A stretch of DNA of 64,000 bases, taken from positions 29,787 to 93,786 of the forward strand of contig NW_013657674.1 in the NCBI RefSeq assembly GCF_000142905.1. The letters are read 5' to 3'. This document shows positions 38,558 to 47,400 of this stretch, one piece after another. Below the pieces are notes generated by a model. It made no database searches and had not been told where the DNA came from. It saw only the letters and a program-made list of their open reading frames with translations. This DNA comes from Thecamonas trahens ATCC 50062. Taxonomy: Eukaryota > Apusozoa > Apusomonadida > Apusomonadidae. A program made the translations under genes and the position numbers. Each line of letters begins with the position of its first letter. Within the stretch, counting starts at the first letter, position 1.

Positions 38558-41368
38558 ATGGCCTACGAGTCGGACTTTGACTCGGACGACTTTGACATTG
38601 ACCTCGACGACGAGCTGGAGAACCTGTCCGACTCACGCGCCTCGTCTCCGGGCGGCTATGCTGCCTCTCACGTTCTCGCTCGGACTCCTTCGTCTAGGAC
38701 GTCTTTGACATACGCCGCCGGCTCACCACATGCGTCTGCCTCGCCGCTCGGCTCGCCGCTTGGCTCGGGGCGCGGCTCACCGCTCGGCTCAGGACGCGGC
38801 TTGGCTTCACCGGGCGCGACCGGTGGTGGGGAGGGAGTTGGATCGCGGACAAGCACGCCGGGGGCATCGCCTGCTCCGCAACCAGAGCCTTTGCCAGAAC
38901 TGGATGTGATGGCGGATGTGACGCCGCGTCCGCCGAGCTCGCACCGGTCGATCGGCTCGCGAGCGAGTTCGCGGGCGAGTTCGCGGGCGAGTTCGCGGGC
39001 GAGCTCACGTGGCGGATTTACAACGCCGCGGGGACCAGGCGGTGCGGCGCACTTTGCGTGGGATGACGACGTGGATGAGGCGACGACGGCCGCGGTGCGG
39101 AGTCGGTACGTGGGTGGCGCGGGCGTGGTGCCGTCGCGGCGGCGGATCGGGTCTGCGTCGTCGGCACGGTCTGCGGCGTCGGCACGGTCTGCGGCGTCTG
39201 CCTCGTCGGCACGGTCGGCGCGATCGGCGCGGTCGGCACGGTCGCGGGTCTCACACATGTCGCGTGGGCCGAAGCGGCGGCCGCGCATTCCGCCGCGGGC
39301 CGCGGATCCGGTCACACTCTCGCTGTTTGAGCAGCACCAGGCCGAGGTCCACGAGCTGGAAAACCAAATGCGCGAGAAAGATGATGCCATTGCGCGACTG
39401 GTGGAGGAGAACAAGACACTGGCCCGGATGCAGAAACAGACCGAGCGTGGCCTCCGCGACATGGAGCGCCAGTCGGGCGACATCCCAAAGATCATGCGAC
39501 GGTACTCGGAAGAGGTTCGTGTGCTCAAGGAGAAGAACAAGCGGTACAAGGAGCGGATGGTCAAGGTAGAGCGGATTGCCCGGGTCAAGGACGAACGGCT
39601 CAACAAGTACATGGACCGGTGCGACAAGCTCATGACCATTCTCAAGGCCAAGGAGCTCGGCGAGCGCCATGAGCTTGCCAAGGAGCTGGAGAAAATCGAG
39701 GCCGAGGTCCGCACCAAAGATGCCACCATCGCCGACCTCCACCGCCACATTGCGAACCTGAACAACACCCACGCCCACACCGAGCGCAAGTACCGCAAGA
39801 AGCTCAAGATTGCCCTCACTGAGCTCCAGTCGGCGCGCGACAGACTCGGCGAGCTCGAGAACCAGGACAAGAAGCACATGGAACAGCTGCTCATGCTGCA
39901 GGCCTCGGTCCCGCGCTCCCGCGTCGCCCGCTCTCCTGAACACGCAGATCCGGCATCGCCGCGGCCCAGCGGCGTGCTCTCTTCCCTCGAGCCGCACTCC
40001 TCGCCCGAGTCGCCGTCGCGGACACGCGCGCGGTCGCAGGCTGCCTCGCGATCACCCGCTTCACCGGCCTCGGCCCGTACTCGGACTTCGCCAAAGCGGC
40101 GGAGCTCGCCACCGCGCCCGGCACTGCCACGTGATGCTGCCGCCGCCACGAGCCCGCGCTCCAAGCCGAGTCCCAGCCCCAAGCAAAGCCCCAGCCCCAA
40201 GCCGAGTCCGAGCCCAAGCGCAAGTCCGCTGCCGGGCTCGCCAGCGCCCAAGCCTGCCATCGATCCTACGCCGCCTGCTCGTGAATCGAGCCTGCCCTCG
40301 ACTTCGTCATCGGGCGTGTTCAAGACCTTTTCGTTCGACGCTTCGGGGCCTGCTCGAAACCCGCCGTCGACCAAGATTGCCGAGCTTCCAGACGTGGCTG
40401 CCATGAAATCGTCCGAGCCCCCGCCTGCGCCTGCATCCGCACCTGCGCCTGCGCCCGCTGCTGCCGTCGCTATACCGGCTGCACCGGCACCCACGTCTGA
40501 ACCCAGTCCTGCACAGGCCACCGAGCCAACGCCGCCCGCTCGGCCGCCGACCGCAACCAAGGTGCGGTCGTCACTCTTCTCGTTCCCCAAGGCCACTGTG
40601 GTCAACGCGAACGAGAGCAGCGCCACTGCTGGCAACGGCGCGTCGCGGCCGTCGACTTCGACCACCACCGCGCCCCGGCCCAACTTTGGCTTTGCCAGCA
40701 GTGTGGTCAACAAGCCTCCGTCGACGGCTTCGCCCGCCGCCGCCATGGGATGGTCGGCAGATGCTGTGCGCGCGCCCGCTGCAGCCCCTGCCCTTGCCCC
40801 TGCCCCGGCCCCTGCTGCAGCACCAGTCCCGGCTCCGGCTCCGACTCCGACTCCGGTCCCGGCTCCGGCTGCCGCTGCATCGCGCCCGCCGCTACGCCCG
40901 CAGAACTTCGAGGCAACCACCGTGACAGCGCTGCCAGCGGCATCAGAGCCAAAGCCGGCGGCACTCCCAGTCTGGCTGCAAGGCAGCAGCGGACGGACCG
41001 GTGCCAGCCCACGACCTGCTGGGCCACCAGTCACGCCACAGCCGGCATCTGCGCCGGCGCCAGCGCCAGCCGCCCAGCCGGCGGCTTTCGCCGCAGCGCC
41101 AAACGACAAGCCATCGCCACCGGTTGGCCGGCGCGGGCGGACCAACTTTTTCGGCTCAGCGGGCGGGGGCGGCACCGGAGCTGCCTCGGCATCGCCGGCT
41201 GCTGCGCCGACAACCTCGATCTTTGCCACCGGCGGCAGCTCGGGCAGTGTCGCCGGCGGCGGCACAACGTCGATCTTTGGCGGAGCGGGCGGGGGCAGCA
41301 CGGTGTCGTCGTTTGCCTACGTACCCGGCGGCGCCGGGGGAGGCCGACGTAAGCGTCCTCTGTGGTAA
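38558..41368 (+). CDS. Lebercilin (LCA5)-like ciliary coiled-coil protein
   Basis: 936 residues from the ATG at 38558 (MAYESDFDSDDFD). N-terminal acidic/Ser/Arg region about 1-250, then a coiled coil about 254-445. In it EVHELENQMREKDDAIARL, NKTLARMQKQTERGLRDME, DIPKIMRRYSEEVRVLKEKN, MVKVERIARVKDERL and AELGE-like ERHELAKELEKIEAEV follow the lebercilin domain order (L-rich, NLPQIMxxHxxEVxxLR, kDxxL, LxxREELxxKL). Lebercilins associate with the ciliary axoneme and IFT. From about 450 to the end the sequence is Pro/Ala/Ser-rich with a Pro-Ala run and, near the C-terminus, Gly-rich segments with FG dipeptides. The identification rests on the coiled-coil pattern and is therefore moderate. Confidence 0.75.
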   Translation: MAYESDFDSDDFDIDLDDELENLSDSRASSPGGYAASHVLARTPSSRTSLTYAAGSPHASASPLGSPLGSGRGSPLGSGRGLASPGATGGGEGVGSRTSTPGASPAPQPEPLPELDVMADVTPRPPSSHRSIGSRASSRASSRASSRASSRGGFTTPRGPGGAAHFAWDDDVDEATTAAVRSRYVGGAGVVPSRRRIGSASSARSAASARSAASASSARSARSARSARSRVSHMSRGPKRRPRIPPRAADPVTLSLFEQHQAEVHELENQMREKDDAIARLVEENKTLARMQKQTERGLRDMERQSGDIPKIMRRYSEEVRVLKEKNKRYKERMVKVERIARVKDERLNKYMDRCDKLMTILKAKELGERHELAKELEKIEAEVRTKDATIADLHRHIANLNNTHAHTERKYRKKLKIALTELQSARDRLGELENQDKKHMEQLLMLQASVPRSRVARSPEHADPASPRPSGVLSSLEPHSSPESPSRTRARSQAASRSPASPASARTRTSPKRRSSPPRPALPRDAAAATSPRSKPSPSPKQSPSPKPSPSPSASPLPGSPAPKPAIDPTPPARESSLPSTSSSGVFKTFSFDASGPARNPPSTKIAELPDVAAMKSSEPPPAPASAPAPAPAAAVAIPAAPAPTSEPSPAQATEPTPPARPPTATKVRSSLFSFPKATVVNANESSATAGNGASRPSTSTTTAPRPNFGFASSVVNKPPSTASPAAAMGWSADAVRAPAAAPALAPAPAPAAAPVPAPAPTPTPVPAPAAAASRPPLRPQNFEATTVTALPAASEPKPAALPVWLQGSSGRTGASPRPAGPPVTPQPASAPAPAPAAQPAAFAAAPNDKPSPPVGRRGRTNFFGSAGGGGTGAASASPAAAPTTSIFATGGSSGSVAGGGTTSIFGGAGGGSTVSSFAYVPGGAGGGRRKRPLW

Positions 41369-41381
41369 ATCGAGCAGCTGT

Positions 41382-42134
41382 TCAGGCAACAGTTGCATTT
41401 ATGGCGCCTGGCGGAGGGAACGGCGGCGGCGAGTCGGCGCGCGCGCCGGCAGTGGCGCGATGGCGGTCGATGAGGCCCTCGGCGGTGGCGAGGATGTTGA
41501 TGATGAGCGGATCGGCTACGTGCTTAAATATGCCCGAGAACGACAGACCCGACGGCACCCCAATGTCAGAGAGGTGGATGCGGGGAAGGCGAACGTCGCG
41601 CGGGAGTGACGGATCCAGCTCGAGTATGTCGGGAGATGCGACGAGCGTGACAAGGCCGCGGCGGATGACAAGCTCCTCGATGACCATGAACGGGCGCATG
41701 CGATCAGCCGAATACTGCAGAATGGCATCATACACAGCTCGGACCGAGTTCCCTCGCTTGTTCATCTCAAACACAATCTGCGGCGCATCGACCACAACTG
41801 AGAGGACACGGATGACCGAGCCGGTGACGAGGGTGGCCGGCTCAAAGACGATGGAGACGTTGCCCATGGATGCCGGATGTTTTGTAAAGCCCTCCGGTAC
41901 GCCAACTGTTACACCACGTAGTCCAGCGGCTCCCACTGTGGGATGGATGTAGATGTCATCGATGGTGACCTCGGTTTGCGTAGCGTGCGAGCAGACTCGG
42001 CTCACCACCCCCAGCGCCGTATCCTGCAGCAGCGACGAGACCAGGCCCGTCCGCGAGAGCGTCACCCTGTACGCAAGCAGCAGCGCCAGAACCGCCCCGA
42101 TAGTTCCCAGCACTCTTGGCGTACAGCACTCCAT
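41382..42134 (-). CDS. AsmA-like membrane-anchored protein
   Basis: 250 residues from the ATG at 42134; an in-frame GTG upstream was not used. It begins with one hydrophobic helix (residues about 7-28, LGTIGAVLALLLAYRV). The body reads VTIDDIYIHPTVGAAGLRGV, TVGVPEGF, GNVSIVFEPATLVTGSVIRV and VVVDAPQIVFEM, closely following bacterial AsmA-family proteins, where these strands describe membrane-proximal lipid-transfer-like beta-strands (pattern with PEGF, then SLL...I.V.xP.I.YE). Such proteins are common in bacteria, so origin by transfer is possible; other protist copies would be needed to test it. The stop is 13 bp from that of the lebercilin-like gene. Confidence 0.65.
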   Translation of the reverse strand: MECCTPRVLGTIGAVLALLLAYRVTLSRTGLVSSLLQDTALGVVSRVCSHATQTEVTIDDIYIHPTVGAAGLRGVTVGVPEGFTKHPASMGNVSIVFEPATLVTGSVIRVLSVVVDAPQIVFEMNKRGNSVRAVYDAILQYSADRMRPFMVIEELVIRRGLVTLVASPDILELDPSLPRDVRLPRIHLSDIGVPSGLSFSGIFKHVADPLIINILATAEGLIDRHRATAGARADSPPPFPPPGAINATVA

Positions 42135-42635
42135 CTCTCTCACCCTATTGAGTCAGGTTGTCTCTCCCCCGCCACATTGCCGCCTCTTGTAGCTACTCCA
42201 ACCCCGCCCGCCTGCCCGGCCTTTTGCTCCCGCCAACTCGGCTCATCCCCCGCTTGAACCGCTTCTGCACTCATACTTCTTGTACCCCGTAAAAAAATTA
42301 CCGATGTACCGGGCCGGCACCACAGACCCTCCCTCGCATCCTCCAAGCTGTCATACTGCCGCCGCGGCTACCTTCTTGACAGTGAGTGGGCAGTGTGGAA
42401 CGTGGGAAAAGGGTGCGTCTCCTCTGGTGCTCTGACTAGGGTATAACGAGAGCGGGTCACTGTGTCGGGGGGGGTCACGGCAGGAGCAGGATGCGGCCGC
42501 AGCCGACCGCAACGCGACACAACTCGACACGAACCAGATGACCGACAGCCACCACCGCCACCACCACCACCCGCACACCGCACCCCGCCACCCCCCACCG
42601 CTCGACACCCTCCACACCCCACCCCGTCCACTCCC
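42135..42635. other. Divergent spacer
   Basis: 501 bp with a CCACCGCCA-type repeat at about 42546-42600 and a G run at about 42466-42473. No gene seen. Confidence 0.5.
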
Positions 42636-44419
42636 ATGCCCCAATCTGAACGCGGCGAGTCGCACAGAGGACACCGCGACCAGAGACGGGGACGGGGACG
42701 GGGCCGGGGACGGGGACGGGAACGACGGCGCAGAGGCGGACGAGGAGGACGGCGACGAGGACGAGGACGGGGACGGGGATTCCAGAGACGGGGACGGGGC
42801 CGTGGTCAAGGCTCGCACCACCAGAGACGGCACTGGCAGCGCGGAAGAGATGACGATGAAATCGATGCAGACGACGATGAGATGGATTCGCGGATGTTTG
42901 CCCGGGCAGAACTCCCTCCTCAGACGGTGCTGGAGCGGACCCAGGCGAGCGTGGCCGCCGCAGCCGGTCGCGCAGTGGCTGACATGCCAGTGCTCCCGGG
43001 CCTCGTCTACGATCCGGTTCGTGATCGGTACTTTGCGCTGCCGTCGACCGGATCGGCGCCGCCGTGGGCCACCTCGTCCGCCGGCCCGTCGTCGTCGCCG
43101 ACGCCGGCTCGACGGGAGCCCCCCCCTTCGCCCGAGCCTGCGATGCTGCCACGCCCACCATCGGCCATGGCGTGGCGGATACAGCGAGCGCTCGGCCTTG
43201 CCCGATCTTCCAAGCTGCGTCGGTCGCTGCTGAGTGTTGCGCCGCTGCAGGGTCCAACCGCAAGCGTGTGCGTCATGGACGAGCCTGTAGTGTGGAGCAG
43301 CGAGGCCGTGGCGGTCTCGCCCACAATGGTGTCCGGACCGCGCATGCCGGGCGCGTTCCCGACATCGCTCATTGTGTACTCGCCGCAACGATTTGGCATG
43401 GTCTTGAGCAGCAGCGCTGTGTCGGCGCGGACTGCGACCTGGCAGTGCGAGACCATGCTCGAAGCGCCGACGGCGGTCCTCCCGTCGCTGCCGGCGCCGG
43501 TGGTGCTGCGGGTGACCGCCGACGAGGATGTCGTTCGCACCGGCATCGTTGTTGTCTCTCACGAAACTCCCATCACCGTCTTTCATGCCAACGCCGCGAT
43601 GCGGTGCTTGCCTGGCCGTGACCTTGTTTCATCGCCAGGCGCTCTGCCTGAGATGAGCGCCTTTCTCTCGGCATCTGACCGCAACGTCTTTGCGCTCGAC
43701 GCAGAGTCCGGACGGATCTTGCGCGTTGCGCGCCTTCCGTCGCGCGCCCACCGGGTTGTGGCGAGCCTTGCGTACGAGCCACATGCACAGCTGCTCCTTG
43801 TTGGCGCCACCTCGCGCGATGGTGGTGGACAGGCTCTGTCTGCCCACGACGTTCGCGCGCCGTCGCTCTCGCCTGCTATTACCTTTGAGCTTCCGCGAGC
43901 ATCCGGGTCGCACACCCACCGTATTGCGCCGTTTGTGGCGCCCTGGGGTCCATGGGGTCTGTCAACACCGGCGAGTGCCGGCCGATTCGGGACTCACGGC
44001 CCTTCGACCGCGTCGCTGTGGGATATTCGCTCGTCGACGCCGCTCTTCAAGTTTGCCGCTGCTGCCGCTGAGGGGCGCGGTACTCGTTCACGCCCGACGG
44101 CGCTCACATGCTTGGGCTGACTGGACTCTATGGCGGGCGCGGCAGTGGTACTCTTCAGCCGTCGATTTCAGTCTGGTCTGCGCACACCGGTGAACGTCTC
44201 GGCATCGAGACGCTCGATGTGGCCGACCTGGGTGACGATGGGCCGCGCGCGCTGGTCAAGCCTTGGCGCATCGTGTGCACGCCAGGACCTGACGCAGGTA
44301 TGGATGCTGGCAGCTATGCGGTGCACACACTACTGCTTCCGCGACAGCGCGCGTTTGATGGCGACGTGGCGTTTACGGTCCATTCGGTGGCGCCCGGCAG
44401 TCATTACACACTGGCGTAG
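42636..44419 (+). CDS. DCAF4/WDR21-like WD protein with RG-rich N-terminus, one apparent frameshift
   Basis: The ATG at 42636 starts an RG/RGR-rich segment (about residues 9-60) and an acidic patch (DDDEIDADDDEMD). VLPGLVYDPVRDRYFALP (about residue 118) matches the DCAF4 signature (LPGFYYDPxxxRYFRL). WD-repeat strands follow, including FALDAESGRILRVA, LAYEPHAQLLLVGAT and SLWDIRSSTPLFKF. The last contains the WDxR motif by which DCAF proteins bind DDB1. After FKFAAAAAEG the frame shifts; one extra G in the GGGG at 44072-44075 gives GARYSFTPDGAHMLGLTGLY and the last blade (SISVWSAHTGERLG). Corrected length is 594 residues. It probably acts as a substrate receptor for CUL4-DDB1; DDB1 itself is 10 kb away. 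The end overlaps the next gene by 16 bp. Confidence 0.8.
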
Positions 44420-47400
44420 CTCTCGTAGGTGTACTCGTAGGCGTCGTCGTCGTTGCGGCGGCTCGGCCGGCGGACGTCACCGTCCGAGTCGTCGGTGATG
44501 GCCTGCCGGCGACAGATTGAGACGATGACGGGGCCAACGCCGCCAGCAACCAGCAGGACCAGGCCCCACCCGATGAGGAGAACGATGAAGAGGGCCCAGG
44601 ATTGGTGGGCGTCGAGTGCGACGCCGAGGGCAGCGACCGCGACAGACCAGAACGAGAGGGCGTAAAAGATGACCTTGTAGGTGTTGACCCAGCGAATCGG
44701 GCATGGCTGGTAGCGGTGGGTAACGGCGGCGAGGAGCGCAATGCCAAGTGCAAGGACGACCAAGCCGATGGCCTTGGACTCGGTGAGGACAACGACGCCG
44801 ACCGACGCGACGAGCTTGACAATGCGCTCGCCGAGCGTGTAGAGCGCCACAAACTGGGCATCGGTCTCGCCCGAGTAGTCGACGGTAAACGAGAGGCCGA
44901 TAAAGGCTGAAGAAAAGACGTAGACCATGAGGATGGTCATGGTGAACGCAACGTAGAGCGAGTGACCTGTGCCCCAGCACTCGAGCGAGGGGTCAGCCGC
45001 AAGGAATGGGCTGCCGACATTCGAGTAATCGCATTTGAACATGCGGAACATGTTGACCGTGACCGCAAGAAAGAGAGTGTGGGCGAGGAACCGCGAGATG
45101 TCCTCGCACCACACGATCGACGACAGCGCACCCGCAAGATTGGCGGAGAGTGCGTTGACCGCCAGGTATGACGCCAGCAGCCACCAAAGCAGCGCAATGG
45201 TGGCCGAGAGCCAGTAGGCGAGCAGAAATCGCGAGCCGCCGAGGTCGAGCACAAACGGGTTGAAAATGGTGTCTACAGACGACTCGGATGGGTAGACCTC
45301 GACCGCCGGAATGAGCGAGAGTGAGGTCAGCTGGGCAAACTCGACAACGATGAAGAACAAAGCGCAGGCGTTGCGAAAGTTGGGCCTGACCCGGGTGGGT
45401 GGGTTGTTGATCGAGGTAAAGGTACCAAACTTGTCGGCCCGGGCGAGGACAAAGACAAGCACCATCCAGCAGAGGAGGGCGCCGAGGAAGACGCCGGTGC
45501 CCAGGCCGGCCACCTGCTCCCACGACGACGGCGCAACCGCGCGCATGATCCAGAACGGGAAGATCCACGGAAAGAGGAGGAGCGCAAAGGTGCCGAGGTG
45601 TGCAGACATCTGGGTGCCGAGCTTGGTCACCATCGGCGCCGCCATCGCCCGACTAAAGTCGATGCCAAAGCCGGTCGGGCCACGGCGGGCAGTGTTCAGC
45701 CTGTCGGCATCAGCCTCGGACGACGACGCGTTCGACGGGTGGTCGGCCAGCCGGCCGGTGCACGGATCGCAGCACATGAGCGACGGCAGCAGTGTCGCTT
45801 CAGACCGCTTGGCTGCCGACGCAATGTCAAAGCCGTGCTTCCTCCGCAGGCCCGAGTCCGAGTACGTCACCGACGACCCGGACGATGACGACGACTTGAC
45901 CTTGCCCCATGTTGCGAGACCGTCGGTGGCTTCCGTTTTGATCGAGCGTTTGCCCTTGGTGGACCGCTTGCCCTTGGTAGTGCGCTTACCCTTGGTAGTG
46001 CGTTTGCCCTTGGCAGTGCGCTTGCCCTTGGTGGACCGCTTGCCCTTGGTGGACCGCTTGCCCTTGGTGGACCGCTTGCCCTTGGTGGACCGCTTTCGCA
46101 TCGCCCCGCTGGCGCTCATGTCGACAGAGTCGCTAGAAACGGGTGTAGTGGATGACGCCGACACAGCCCGTGATGCATCCGATGGCGTCAATGAGAGCGA
46201 GCTCGAGACGGTGGCTTTGCCCTTATTGCTCTTGCCCTTGTTGCTCTTTCTGCTCTTTCTGCTCTTCTTGCTCTTGCTCGCCCGCGTGCGCTTGTTCTTG
46301 CGGCTCGATTTGCTGCTTCGCCTTGCCTCTTCCTCTTGCTCCTCAGACTCCGAGTCCGAGTACGAGCCGAGATCGACAAAGTCCGAGTCGTCATCATCAC
46401 ACGAGTCTCGCTGCGAGGAGGACGCCGAGGCCGAGTCGCCATCAGGCTGGAGAGCGGCAGCCCACCGAGCAGCGCGGCGGGCGCGGCGGGCGCGCCGCTT
46501 GGCGTACGAACCATAGCACGGGCGGCACGCAATGGATGAGCCATGGTACTCGCGAGACGCCGACGCGTACTCTTGCGCGGCGAGGAGAATGCCGGAGATC
46601 ATGACAAAGAGACCAAAGACCAGGTACGCGAGATAGACCGAGAGAAGCTCGCAGTACCGACCTGCGCCAAAGACCCGCTTGAGTGATGCGCTCTTGAGGT
46701 GCGGGTGGTTGCGAAAGGCTGCCATGAGCGAGCGGACCGAGTCCAGCGTCGTGAGATTGTTGCCATCGAGACGCAACTCCTCCAGAGTTGCGTTGTTGCG
46801 CAGCGCAGCAGCAAGCGCCTTGCCCTGTTGTGCGTTGAGTCCGCACGCAAGCAGATGCAGCGTCCGCAGGGCAGCCGGCGCTGGAACTCGGTAGTCCAGC
46901 CAGCGTGCGAGCGACGGCACAAAGCCGGAGGTGGGCGCCAGGTCAGCGAGCGTCGTCCGCTCCAGCACCAGCGTGTGGAACCGACGGAGGCCCGAGAGCG
47001 ACTCGATGAGCAGCGCACCTGCGTCACCCATGTCGCACGCCACCAGCGTCAGCTTTCGCAGCCGCTTCGCCGAAGGCAGTGCCTTGGCCAGCACCATGAG
47101 AAAGCCCGAGTGCCGCGACTCGACGTGAAAGTCCTTGACATGGGTGAGGAGCGAGCCGACAAGCTCGGTCTGGCCACCCTCGCACGCCGCGTTGATGTGG
47201 GCAACAGTGACGACTGCTCCAAGTTTGCGGAAAACCCGGACAGCCCGCGAGTAACCGCGTTCGCACGCGTAGTCCATCGGCGTCCGGCCCGACGCGTCAG
47301 GCGTGTTGAGTGCAGACTTGAGCAGCCCGACCGTGGTCCCCGTGTTGACCAGCAGCGCCACGACAAGGTTGTGACCTGCGCGGGCGGCGGCATGGAGTGG

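Noticed and set aside
38668-41301. 877-residue reading frame on the minus strand
   Set aside because: Antisense shadow of the lebercilin-like gene. High GC and Ser/Ala codon bias keep the opposite strand open; it has no recognisable domain.
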